DNA of 64,000 bases from Glandiceps talaboti (Eukaryota > Hemichordata > Enteropneusta > Spengelidae), in assembly GCF_964340395.1 (NCBI RefSeq), contig NC_135560.1:17967098-18031097 (forward strand). The letters are read 5' to 3'. The translations under genes were made by a program, and so were the position numbers. Shown here in pieces: positions 48,701 to 60,130 of this stretch. The first letter of the stretch is position 1. Each line of letters begins with the position of its first letter. The notes under the pieces were generated by a model. That model worked only from the letters and a program-made list of their open reading frames with translations, searched no databases and was not told the origin of the DNA.

Positions 48701-49256
48701 TTATTATTTTTAAATCTCTGGCATAACGAATGATGACAAATATTGTCAATCAGATATAATGAAATTTGGTAAAAGGGTATCACAGGGGGCGCACTCTACC
48801 TCAGTACCAATGCCTCAACTTCAAGCCCCTGTGATATACATGTATACTTCCATGGTCATGAGATACCTCTTGATCTTAATTTGGTAGACGAATTTATTCT
48901 GATCTTCGCTTTCCAATATATTGGAAGTAATAATCCTAAAGCCCGAAATTATTTGTTCGTTGTGTCAAACATTCCTGGAACAATTTAATGCACGAATCAA
49001 AGTGCAATGTATATGTATCAAATATTCCAGTCAAGAACTGTAACGGGTTGTGAAGTATTGACTTGTAAATATTATACCACAACAACTCAGTAACAACCCA
49101 CTGTTTAGATTCCGATCACCTGTGCATATTAAGCATTACATATTGTAACTCAAATATCTGAAAAGCCATAACCATCTCACCTCTGTGTACACTAGTAAAA
49201 GATAGTGTTAAGTTTTTAACTCTGAGCGCCGCATGCCTACACATGTGAACAGCCAT
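42756..49256 (-). CDS. MRPS27: Mitochondrial small ribosomal subunit protein mS27
   Basis: PPR-type protein of the mitochondrial small ribosomal subunit. Minus-strand exons are 49256-49181, 48633-48550, 47708-47623, 47223-47165, 46807-46693, 46075-45997, 45319-45198, 44501-44322, 43916-43800 and 43088-42756. Phases close and give 416 aa (human 414). The N-terminus is basic and hydroxylated without acidic residues (about 1-25), as in a mitochondrial presequence. Exons 5-6 hold the diagnostic run KYRHSP..YYLRDSTVHSWIRACL and GLFPDNYTFNLMLDTYLRSGD, close to the human blocks FRHSP and GIFPDNFTFNLLMDSF. A central acidic stretch (EEEDVDQEDDG) precedes a Lys/Glu-rich helical C-terminus, as in mS27. 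Exon 2 uses the acceptor ttatggttag at 48634-48643. The nearer atcag site breaks the frame. The gene is head-to-head with PTCD2. Confidence 0.92.
44714..45090. mobile_element. Pogo/Tigger-like MITE fragment in MRPS27 intron 7
   Basis: The left end at TA|CAGTCGAACGCCG is followed by repeated GTTTATCCGAA motifs (several copies at 44727-44766). Two more direct GTTTATCCGAAC copies lie at about 45050-45077. A CpG-bearing interior separates them. CAGT termini and a TA target are typical of pogo/Tc1-mariner elements. The right terminus is not clearly preserved and no transposase ORF is present. Confidence 0.45.
46461..46501. repeat. (TGG)n trinucleotide microsatellite, MRPS27 intron 5
   Basis: About 13 TGG units. 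The poly-Val and poly-His ORFs here are artefacts. Confidence 0.9.
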
Positions 49257-49480
49257 TTTGGAAATAGATGATTATTTTTACTATTCAGAACATCATTCGA
49301 AAATTATTTAAATGAATATCGCATATATAAAATAGATAAATGTACTAGGTTAATTTAAGCCACCGATATACATATATTTTATTTTAATAGTAGCAAATTT
49401 GCGTGCATGTATGTTGCTAAATAAAAAACAAAATTGTAATATTTATACGAACCCACAGTCTGCAAATCTTTAAGTTTTTA
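49257..49480. promoter_or_regulatory. Bidirectional promoter of MRPS27 and PTCD2
   Basis: Only 224 bp separate the start codons of two divergent nuclear genes for mitochondrial gene-expression proteins. The interval is very AT-rich without a CpG island. Both start codons lie in ATGGCTG contexts (CAAAATGGCTG for MRPS27 on the minus strand, ATGATGGCTGCC for PTCD2) that resemble YY1 sites overlapping translation starts. Confidence 0.6.
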
Positions 49481-50035
49481 ATGATGGCTGCCTTCATGTT
49501 TGGTCGTTCTCTCGTTCAGTCATTTACGAAAAGTTCGCGGACTGCATACAGTCCTGTCGTATCAAGTAAGTGGTATAAATTATTCTTAATTTAGATGTAA
49601 TCATGAACATAGATAAGAAACGGAACTCGGAGTAATTTAGTTCCGACAAAACGGATATGCTAAGTCCTATGTAAACGGTGCACGTGTGTAGTAAAAGTTC
49701 TTCACATACATGTACATCATGTACAATGACATTGATACATTATAAATCTGATCATATAAAAAGTGCACATAGTAATCGTCAATATAGACAGATGATTTTA
49801 ACCTAATAAAGAATTAAATGTATAAATTCCGTGTGAAATTGAAATTCACCGGTAGCAATTTCATATTTTCTGATGCAGTGATGTTTTGCATAGTAATTAG
49901 TATCTCAATTTTAAGGACAGTTGATGATTCTTCGTACTACATTTGTGATCAGTATTACCTGTTTGTGTTTGTTTTTGTTTTTGTGTTTGTTTTTGTTTTT
50001 GTGTTTGTTTGTTTGTTTGTTTGTTCGTTTGTTTG

Positions 50036-50067
<32 letters not shown>

Positions 50068-53000
50068 AGTCTGTTTCTTAAATATCTGTTATTTCATTTA
50101 CCCAGTACTTTTACTGCTGTCTGTTTCCATAAAAGTTATATTTCGGAAACAAGATAAATATATGAAATTCAGTTGTTTGAATTTTAGCCAGAACTTAAGT
50201 TTCTTCTGAATCGCGTTCACACGGATGAGTAACCTGCTCTGAAGAAGACTGAGGTACACATCAATTTGTTTATCTCAGACTCTGGATGTATTGCTCTGAC
50301 AACGCTGCAGCAATACAAGTTGTTGGGATGTATATCATAATGTTTAAATTTATTGCAGGTGTAAGGCATTTACTTCCTCCAGAAAAAACAAGATATGATG
50401 ACTTTGAAAAAGAAAAACTCAGAGCAGAAGATAGATTATATGGTGATTTAGGTAAGAATACCATGCATAAGCCAAAAATATTATGGAATATATACTCTGG
50501 CTGTTCTACATCACAACAACACATGACTTTGGGGCACTTATTTATATATAATATACATGACATATGAAAATATTTTTTTTAAACGTGTGTAATTGCACAG
50601 TTAACACTCATAGGTGAACACAAACTTTGAGTGAAACTGATTGTACAAAGGATGGCAATATAGAAAAGTGGAACAACTGTATAAAAGATTATATACATAT
50701 TTATCTAAACGCTAGAGATTTCTGATTAGGGTTGGATTTCAGATAGGGTTTATATCATACACCTGTTGTCAACAAAGGTACAGAATAATAAAAACTTCAT
50801 TCAATGTTTCATCATAACAGAGACATTTCACAAAGCAATGACAACCAAAGTTGAAAGGAATGATGTCCTATTTACTGATGAACTCAAGATGCTGCTACAT
50901 ACATGCCATACTGAAGAACAGGCATCATTTGCTTTACAAGTGGTAAAAAAGTGAGTCGTTCATTTTATTTTGTCAAAACATACATAAACAATGGAGGTTC
51001 TGGTTGCTTGAAAGTCGCAATGTGGATGAGAAATGGCACAATTTGAAAAAGCACACACTACGTCTGTGTTTGTAACCTAATGAATGGCAAGATGTGTAAA
51101 CAGTTTGCTTTGTATGTGCTTTCTAAATAAAATAGGTAAATACAAGCAATCACTATTGCACATTTAGTCTACACGAAGTATAAGTACATAGGTGAACTCA
51201 ACCTGTTTTTTACAATCTTGGTGATTTGTGTAACTTCTTCTTTGTTGTAGGTATCACTTACAAAACTCGAATGTTGCTTTTAGGAAATTTCGATTTGGTC
51301 CAGTAATTATGAGGATGTGTAACAGTTTAGGACTTAGGGAAAGGATGGTAGAAGTAGCAACAGATAAAGTAAGCCTGCATTCATTTTCATACTTGCAATA
51401 GCAAGACCCAACCTAATGATGCTCTGTTTACAGGATGAAAGCTTGGCAAAGTTTTTTTTGAAAGCTTTTTAGTCGAGTCTTTGTGAGGCCATCTAGTTTC
51501 CATTTTCATATATGTATAAATAATATACAGTATTTTATGGAAATGATTATCATGCTTGAAAATACAAGTTTGTCATTAATGTAATTTGCAAAAAAAAAAA
51601 GATGTATTAATGCACTAAGATGAATAGGAGAATTACCACATGAGAATGGTTGCTGCAGTCTTAGTCTGTGAAAATGTTAAAGTACCATAACTTGATTTCC
51701 AAGTTTATTTGGGTGAAAATGTGAGAAAATTTCAATTTTAAATACTTCCATGATAGTTACCTTTTATTATGCAGCAAAAACTACCCCCAAAATGTATACA
51801 TACTTATGTGTGGATACTTACAGCTCATGTCACTTTATCAAATACAAATATGAATGATCATTGAAATTTGTGATGCAAAGATTTCTTGACCCTTGATAGG
51901 TCATGCTGTTAACCCCAATTTGATTAAAATCTGATGTAGTGAACTTGGCTTGATTTCTTTATTTTCCTCTGTTTCCTACTATTATCGTCCTTTGTTCTTC
52001 CCATGGGTGATGCCTTGTTCCTACATCTGACACAATACCATAGCAGTTCATGTTCAAAAACTGCACACTGAGTGGATTTACTCAACCAATGAGAGCATGT
52101 AATACATCAAAACATACTGGTACAGTACATCAGAATGCTCATTTGAAAACTTGAAGAGCTCAAACGCAGAGTGCAGACAGTGATGTTATGATTACTGTTA
52201 TAGTTTGGTGTTTCTCTTTATTTCAATTTCGATCGTTGAGTGTTATATTACACGACTGATTCTGGTTGGCTACACATAAGTATGAGATTTGGTACAAGAA
52301 CTGCTATGGTATTGTGTCAGATGTAGGAACAAGGTGCTCACTGATTAACCAAAAAAGAACAAATTACAATGAAAGTAGGAAACAGGTAAATAGATATATG
52401 GCACCAAGATGACTACAACAGATTGGCTGTTAACCATAATACATGAGTTCCTTTATTATTTTACTTATTGGTCCACTTTAATACAGTCCTTGATTTTTTT
52501 GTTTTTGTTTTCTCACTACAGGATCTTCATGGATTTTTTAGTGACTCTTCAACCTTCAACATAGTAATGGATACCCTATTTGAAGCTGGGGAATATGAAA
52601 GTACGGCAAAATAACTTGACACTCTACAAATCATTTTTAGCTTGACTGAACTCATATAGGCATGGCAAAGACATTTTCTACATTTTTGATCAAAATCAAA
52701 AATTTATCAGCGGAATTTGAATTGTTAGACTTTAACTGGCTTTTTCATTTTTGAGTCAAATAGAAGGTTAAAAGTATGAATTTGTTACTGTATTGTACAA
52801 TTATTCAAGTGCAGAATTGATCCAAGTACAATCAGAGAAATGACATTCATTGTGGACATAGATGTACTGTTGAACTATTCTCACTCTAATTTGTTTTGTA
52901 GGAGTTTTAACAGTTTTTGAAGAATTTGCACTTCAGGGAGTCAAAAAAGCCAAAGATTCATACACACTGGCATTGGCAGCATGTTATAAACTTGTAAGTA

Positions 53001-56000
53001 AAAATAGATGTACCAGTATATTACATTCTTACACTGCCATGCTGTACTGAGAACATTGTGGCAAATGATGTATGGAAATGAATGCATACGCACTCCAGTA
53101 TGTAATATGATGTGATGTATTTTCCAAACTTGTTTCATATTAAAGAAAGCCCACAATGTGTGTGTATGTGTCAGTGTGGGCACTTCGGGTATTTGCACAC
53201 AAGTTATGGTGTTTTCTACTGCACTTTCACTCACAAGTGCAGCCACAGATAATACCATAGGCACTTGCACAAATACCTCTAGTACACCATACTGGTGGTT
53301 TGGTGTGCATGAGGTTTGGTGTATAATTTGTTAGTCATATATTGTCCATGAGCAATTTATATTCAGATATTAGAAAGTTGATAAAAAAGAGAAAAAAAAA
53401 GAATTTTAAATTACTTCATTTCTCCAAAGATTTACTGAATTTTTATAAAATACCTGATATGATGTTTAAGATTCTGTGCTCCTGAAGAACTAGACCTTGT
53501 GAATGACTTTCAGCTTTCCAAAATAATGTGTTCACTTGTCAGTAGGTTACCATGGTGATAAATTAGCTCTGAAGATGTCCCAAAGTAGGAAAACAAGAGG
53601 ATGTTCATTAATAACAAGAGAAATTCTGGTAAATGTGGTAGAAATTAGTCACTGTGGAATTAATAATGTTGATATTCATTGAAGGTTGTTTTCACCCCAA
53701 GAATCTATTTTGATTTCAGAACACACCAGAATCATATGATATGGCACAGACAATTCTAGAGGAGAGTCAGATTAGTGGAGAGGTTCTTGTTCGTGTTGCT
53801 TACAGCTTTGCAGCAGCTTTAGCTATAAATCAGGTAATGTATAACAACTTAGGACAACATCTCATCATGAGAAATTCCCCTGGTAGTACCAGTACTCTTA
53901 TCTGAACATATGACAAACTGTGAACAGTGCCCCCTATAGTGACAGAATATGGTGTTGGTACACTGGTTACATTTTGTAAATGAAAGATACCTGCAAGTGT
54001 CAGCCTCAATGGAGAAGTTCTTGTATGTGTTGCTTACAGTTTTGTACCATCTTTAATTAATGTACAATGTAGAAACTAATAGACCATCATCTCATGATAT
54101 GAACAGACAACCCACCTGTATAATTGGGGACCTGTATAATTGGGGACCTGGTAGGATAGAATGAATGCTTTAATCCTATGCACTTATGAAGGCTGCAATG
54201 GATTGTATGCTCCTCAGGGAGTAGAAATAACCATTGTGCCACTGTAATAATTGCAGACCACTTTGAGCACAGAGTGGGAAAGTGCTATATAAAAACCAAC
54301 ATTATTATTACAGTGCCCCTAGTGATAGTATGTGATGGTGACGTAGTGGAATTAATGGTCTATGTTAATTAAGTGTGATCATCATTGCTATGAAAATTGA
54401 TGATGTATTCATAAAGAAACTGACGCAATTCAAAAATTTTAACATTTCAAATTCATGTTTTGGACAACATTAGCATATGTGGCCAACCACACATTGAGGG
54501 ACCCAGTGGCATTCGTTGTTGGCTAACAGTAACATTATATACACTGATCATGTGTCTTCTTCCTCCCAATATAATAGAATGATCCCCAGAAAGCTTTATC
54601 AATTTTATCACTGATAAAATATCCAGAATACAAAGTCTGTAGGAGTTTACAGGTATGTATACTATACTTGTAGTGAACAGCGCCATCTAGAAACATATCA
54701 GCAAATTGATTATGACCTTGAGAAACACATTTACAATAAAACAGTAATATGGCAGGAAGGTCCTTTAGTTTGTTATAGTATATCACTATAATGCTGAAAA
54801 ATGATGGTTGCATTGTTTGTGGAATATCCAAGTATTAAAAATATAATGGCTGTGGCAGGATTAGGGTTAAATGGCTAGCAATACGAAGACACCCACAGTA
54901 TTACCATTATTCCTTCATTATTGGTCAGATCTCCTCCTAATCCCCCCCCCCCACCCACCCATAATTGAGGTTTACATCATAAAATCAACCATGTATAATT
55001 TGACCTTGAATGGATAGAATTTTCCTCATATTTGGACTGGTAACAGACAGGTACTGACTCTCATTGTGATAAATTTCAAATGGCAACTTCATGTATAGTC
55101 TATAAATGATTGACCAAAGTAAGACACACATTTTCTTAAGATTTACTGGACTTACTTATCAACACATTAAATATCACTCCATATGTTCTAATAGGAGTAT
55201 GTCAAACAGTCACAGTAATATACAATACCACAATATCTGTTATGTAAGTCATTGTTTATCTTTGTTATGGTACAGCAAATAAACCATGTTTGTATATATT
55301 CCATTTTATGGCCTATTGAAATTTTGATTTTTAAAACAAAGTTAACTCTTACCACCCCATCATGTCACCCCCTTCATCCCCCCTCATCAAAGGAATTGTT
55401 TTTGTCAGTTTTCATATTTGACTATCATTTTTGTCAAGTTTATTCATCCAGCGTTTAGTATTTGATATTTTCCATGTTTCATCTTTTTGCTATGTGCTAT
55501 TTGCAGATAATCGCTGACTGTATGACAGACAATCTGGTGAGCGCTTTAAAGAATTTACAGAATATCTATGACAGGGATATTCCATCTTTTGTCAAGAGAT
55601 GGGAAGTGGTACAGGAAGCAGTAAGTAATAATTCATGTTATAACTTCAGGCTCAGTGACAATCAAGACTAATACATGTACTTGAATTTTGGCAGTAATTT
55701 TGTTGCATATACTTTTGTACTTGTAGTACGGTATCTGCTTACTGCAGAACACAGACCTGGTCTCCAGACATAATTCATAAACAATTTGATAACATAATTT
55801 AATCTTAATGTCATTAAACCCATCAACTGAAGAATGTCATTATTGTGTTCTCACATATTTTATTTGCACTATTTGACATTTGACAGGTTGATAAAGTGAA
55901 AGACTCAGTGAAGAATAATGAAGAATTAGAAACTCATTTTGAAGTAAGTTGATGCAAAGATTGTCAAACAGAATGGTATAAGGATAACAACAATAGTCCC

Positions 56001-57016
56001 ATTTTAAGTATTCCTATTTTTAGTACCTCGTGTAGATTTCGATTTGTCACCGGAAACTACAAGAGGGAGGCCAGTGTATCCGATATGCTACGGAAGCTTC
56101 AATGACAATGCCTTGAAAATCGCAGGGCAGTTAGCAGACTAACTTTCCTATACAAAACTACTAATAATCTAATTGCTTATCAAGATGATAAACTACCAGA
56201 ATCATCATCACGTTCTACTAGGGGAAGTGTACCTGGTTCTTCTTTCATATCAATCATCGCTAAGAAAAACTATTATAAATATTCACTCATTCCTCGGACA
56301 ATTCCAGAATGGAATCTCTTACCATTATCCATTCAACAAGCAAAGACAATAGACAGTTTCAAATCTGCCCTCTCCAGCATTGATATCACCGATCTCATAA
56401 ATCGTGCTCACCTGAACAAGGGTGAGATCTAAAGGACGCCGCCAGCGTTACGCCTGTGTGATGATAATCCTTTTAGGATGTTTACACAGTATAGAAGTAG
56501 AAGTAGAAGTAGAATAGTTTCATTTCCCTTTCAAGCTATTGAATCACAATACTAAGATCAAGATAGTTTTAGCAAGGTTTCTGGACACCCACAACAGTTT
56601 ATAGATATCATATAGTAGTTACGAACTCATTAAGTTTTGACCTTGTGTATTTCAGCTGAATCGTTCAGCTTTGATCAGCTGTTAATGTAAACGGTTCATT
56701 GACAAAGACTTCTTGAAAAATATTGTATGTAAATGTCCTGATTTTTTATGAACAAAATTTGTTACACTATGCATCAACTTTGATGGCTCTCATCATCACA
56801 AAGTACCTGTGTTCAGATTTTAACAATTGTTTGTTTTTATTTTTGTAGGAAATTCAGAGACATCTACAAGCAGGGGGACATATATACAAGGATAGTATAG
56901 ATAGTTTACTGTGTCGAACTCCTGTAGCCAATAGGAATCAATATAACAAACCATTTGACAACCGATCATATGGAGGAAGATCATTCAAACCAATCACAGA
57001 CCCTCTATTAGATTAG
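49481..57016 (+). CDS. PTCD2: Pentatricopeptide repeat domain protein 2, mitochondrial
   Basis: PPR protein involved in mitochondrial RNA processing. In mouse it is linked to maturation of cytochrome b transcripts. Exons are 49481-49565, 50359-50451, 50821-50950, 51251-51368, 52522-52600, 52902-52993, 53720-53833, 54578-54652, 55507-55620, 55887-55943 and 56849-57016. Phases close and give 374 aa (human 388). The N-terminus (about 1-28) is rich in Arg, Ser and hydrophobics with no acidic residue, as expected for a matrix-targeting peptide. RHLLPPEKTRYDDFEKEKL and the PPR-like helices DSSTFNIVMDTLFEAGEYE and SYTLALAACYKL are visible. A second ATG directly follows the first, so the start may be 49484. 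AATAAA at about 57256 is the likely poly(A) signal. Intron 4 contains a MITE, intron 7 a copy of the exon 7 end plus a SINE-like insertion, and intron 10 a CR1/L2 relic. Confidence 0.9.
49959..50072. repeat. (TTTG/TTTGTT)n and (CTGT)n compound microsatellite, PTCD2 intron 1
   Basis: A TTTGT-rich tract passes into CTGT repeats. It creates poly-Phe/Leu/Cys ORFs only. Confidence 0.9.
52013..52334. mobile_element. MITE with about 43-bp terminal inverted repeats, PTCD2 intron 4
   Basis: The left arm begins CCTTGTTCCTACATCTGACA (52013) and the right arm (about 52292-52334) is its almost perfect reverse complement over about 43 bp. The total is about 322 bp with no ORF. The high arm identity suggests fairly recent insertion. 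No clear target-site duplication is visible. Confidence 0.8.
53175..53290. repeat. Dispersed repeat family G foldback module, copy 2 (PTCD2 intron 6)
   Basis: Opens with GGGTATTTGCA and closes with GGCACTTGCACAAATACC, with 'GTTTTCTACTGCACTTTCACTCAC' type sequence between. Related to 40444-40530 and 58840-58935. Confidence 0.5.
53996..54345 (+). repeat. Copy of the PTCD2 exon 7 end and adjoining intron, split by a SINE-like insertion
   Basis: 54000-54066 matches the second half of exon 7 (blocks GGAGA.GTTCTTGT and GTGTTGCTTACAG). 54067-54112 continues into a match with the intron after the true donor. 54309-54345 resembles the intron at 53925-53965. The 54115-54308 segment between them is a SINE-like repeat (family at 20615-20760) with an internal 17-bp duplication. 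The donor in the copy is mutated, so the copy is probably not spliced. Confidence 0.65.
56028..56517 (+). mobile_element. 3' remnant of a CR1/L2-clade non-LTR retrotransposon, PTCD2 intron 10
   Basis: Translation gives the typical end of a LINE reverse transcriptase: FVTGNYKREASVSDML, then ENRRAVSRLTFLYKTTN, then IPRTIPEWNLLP, ending at TAA 56430-56432. A TGA at 56103-56105 interrupts the frame where the family has Trp. A short 3' UTR ends in (AGAAGT)n at about 56493-56517, a repeat tail typical of CR1/L2 elements. The copy is 5'-truncated and inactive. Confidence 0.85.
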
Positions 57017-57424
57017 TAGACAAGCAGTGCTATAAATGAAGATTATAAAGTCTACCTTATGAAGAGTTGAGAAGACGAAACCAAATGTCATGTTATGTCA
57101 TGTCATGTTATGTCATGTCATTAGCGCCCTGCCCCTGATCATGGTGTTTTGAATTTTGTTACCCTACTTTGAAAGTCAGGGTTAGTTTTCTATTGATCAT
57201 ACAAATGGAACAGTTTTGTACATTTGCTTAATACAGTCATAACTCTTATGCAAGAAATAAAACATTATATAGTACAAAAGTGTACTAACATTCTTACAAC
57301 ATATAAATTATTACATTTAGTGGTATTGTGACAGTGTGTGTCATTTCATAAATCACAGCTTTCCTTCCAACTGGAAGTGCAGATGTACATCAGACAGTGA
57401 TACTGGAAACTGATACTCTACAAC

Positions 57425-57461
<37 letters not shown>

Positions 57462-57630
57462 CAATCATTGCCCTGTAAAATAAAATAATGTTTTACCAAC
57501 CTTTCATGTATTATATACATTTTGTTGCATAAATATATGGAAAGCCAGACAACCAGAATCTCATTTTTATATGAAAATGTGTTTCTTATTTATTATTTCA
57601 AATACATTTATGTTCTTAGTCGTTTATTTT

Positions 57631-57846
57631 ACAATGAGTAACACTGAAGTAAAGCACTTTCTGTATGTGCTACACTCATTTATAGCATTCATATCAAGTG
57701 TAAAAGTTTAAATGGTTTATTTACAAGCCTAGCATGTGGCCTTTGTAATGTGGCCAATTAGCAAATGAATGTATTTTACTCTTGATATGGATGCTATAAA
57801 TGATTGTTGTACATACATACATAAAACGCTTTACTTTGGTGTTATG
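57631..57846. mobile_element. Foldback MITE between PTCD2 and ARIH1
   Basis: Left arm (about 57631-57708) and right arm (about 57770-57846) are imperfect reverse complements over about 75 bp, sharing AAGTAAAGC, CATTTATAGCAT and CATATCAAG blocks. There is a loop of about 60 bp and no ORF. Confidence 0.7.
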
Positions 57847-58644
57847 TGTTGTATTAAAAGCCCACATTGATTAAAAATTAAAATCTAGATGCCAAATATG
57901 TTTTTTTGTCAGAGCAATAGAAAATTTTTGCCGAGAACAACAGAGTGATCCCTTGTAATTCTGATTAACATACACTAATGTGGTGACCCGGGATTGAAAC
58001 ATGGCCCTTTAATTATATTTTGAATACCTATTAGTGTATATGAAGTGATGGAGATTATGATCTCAAAGCTTAATAAATAACAGTTATTCACAAGATTTGA
58101 TTATTTTTGGTTTGTGTGTTTCAATGTTGTTCATAGAAATGTAATATTGAAGACCTACATATGACCACAGACAATAGATAGTTCTACTGTGATTTCACTA
58201 ATGTGTCTACAGCAGAGTGTAGAACTAGACTTGATGTACAATAACTTAATGGTCAACTCTCCTGTAAATACATGATTAGAACTTGGCCAATGCATGATGT
58301 TCACAATTGAATTTTCAGATTTCAGTATTTTACAAGTTCTCAGCCATTTAAAGAGACTTGACAATAGATAGAAATTTTAACAAGAGGTTTTGCCGTGTAA
58401 AAGTTCAAGAAATGTATTTAAACAAATTATTTACCGGGCTTGAACTATCATTTTGTTTGCCTAAGTACTTCATTCTAATTGTTGGTATGTAGACCAACCT
58501 TTATGCCAATATCTGAAAAAAAATTAAATTTGTTATTGGAGTTATGACTCATTCAATCATCTTAGAATCCAATTCTCAAATTCTTTATTTACATCCATTC
58601 CTTCAATTCACCCCCATGCCACCCCCCCCCCCCCCACCCCCCAT

Positions 58645-58990
58645 GGTATTATTACACATATGCACCAGAGATTACTTGGCATTTGCACTGCAGAGCAATA
58701 TGAAACATTTATTGCATACCTACATGCAAATGAGGACATGGTCTACACAAAAGTTCATGATCACATATCATTTGTATGTAAATTTGTTGTTTCAGATAAA
58801 CATATGTAATAATAACAGAACCCCATGCCATGCGAGTGCCATCATGTTTGCAGTGTTTTCTCCTGCACTTCACTCACTATGCTTGTGAAAGTACTGCTGC
58901 AGAGAACAGTGCAAGCACTTTTGCAAATATGCCACACTTGCACTCACATATCACGGGGTTCTGTCACAGCATGGTACAAATGTCATATAT
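58645..58990. repeat. Dispersed repeat family G, copy 3
   Basis: Same module order as 40200-40540: 'ACATATGCACCAG', 'TTTGCACTGCAG', 'GCATACCTACATGCAAATGA', then 'TGCAGAGAACAGTGCAAGCA' near 58910. Flanked by CCCCATG and CATGG-type short inverted sequence. Confidence 0.5.
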
Positions 58991-59819
58991 ATAATATGTA
59001 GTAAAAATAAAATTTGTTTTTATATAAGTATGTTTTTGTATGTCCTTATTTCAGTGGAATTACTGATTATATCATGTTACCATGGAAACAAATATAATTG
59101 GGCAAAACCCAAAATAAATGAGTGGGTGTTTTTTGTACAAGTACTGCTTTGAGATAAAATTTATTTTAGAATGAACACGTCTGGATCTGAATGACCTAAA
59201 ACGTCTCCCAGATGGAAAAGTTGGAAAAGAGTGTGTACTGTTTGTGATACATCTGCAATGATATCTTTTTTTACAACTGTCAGATAAAGAAGCATAATGC
59301 AGTGATTATATAGAAGATAAACCACTGCCATTACAAGAGTGTTATTTTTCTAAAATGGTTGACCTAATATTATTTCAGTAATAAATAGTTTCCCTAATTA
59401 TTTCAAGATGATAGGGTTGTTATACACGTGACAAACAGTTTGATGTATGATTTCATAAAATTAGCTATGAGTCTGCCATCCCATAAGATATATCAGAACC
59501 TATAAAATTGTCAATAATAATGTTAGGAATAACTATACTCGGTGCCATCAAATGATATTAAATGAATTTAGAATTTCAACCATGACATTTTGTGCACTCT
59601 AATAGTACAGATGAAAAATGTCAGTCAGATTATATTTTTTACGTTAGCTATAGGTAGTTTGCATAGCTTAATTGCTTAAACTGGGTAACCCAACAGATTT
59701 GATGATAAACTTTTGAAAATTGTACCCCCCCCCCCCCGCATTTCGACTCGCCATAGTCGATGTTCTTTTGTCCGGATGCGAATGAATGGTTATTCCCACA
59801 ATGCAAGGCGAACAATAGC

Positions 59820-60020
59820 TTCCGAAGGTGACGTCATCTTCGGAAACCTTTCAAATTTCTCTCACTTGCACCATTCTGTCGATCAGGTACGATAAATGTC
59901 CAACTTAACAGCCTTTGCCATTATTTCGTTAAGCAATTGACTGAAAACGTTCGTATAATCAATTTCCTTATTGAAAATGACTCACTGTCCTGTGTTATAA
60001 CCGAATATGACGTCACCCAC
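59820..60020 (+). promoter_or_regulatory. ARIH1 upstream region with two full CRE/ATF sites
   Basis: TGACGTCA occurs at 59829-59836 and at 60008-60015, 295 and 116 bp before the last base preceding the ARIH1 ATG. The first lies at the centre of a 26-bp near-perfect palindrome with TTCCGAAG/CTTCGGAA arms. The full CRE is the consensus for CREB/ATF factors; use here is inference. Confidence 0.5.
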
Positions 60021-60130
60021 ATAAACACGAATAGGCAAGGAGGCTTTTGGGAAGAAGTCCAGACGAGATAGTTACGAAGTGGTGTTATTTTATGGACAAT
60101 ATTTCATTATAGCCCTCATTTCTTTGCAAT

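Larger units (their letters stand above)
57017..60130. other. Intergenic region PTCD2 to ARIH1
   Basis: Contents in order: PTCD2 3' UTR with 'TGTCATGT' short repeats (57085-57120) and AATAAA near 57256; (GATT)n at 57425-57461; an inverted-repeat element at 57631-57846; a poly-C run at 58622-58642; repeat family G at 58645-58990; and the ARIH1 upstream region with CpGs and two CRE sites (59829 and 60008). A 60-codon plus-strand ORF at 59713-59895 has no recognisable similarity and is not called. Confidence 0.5.
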
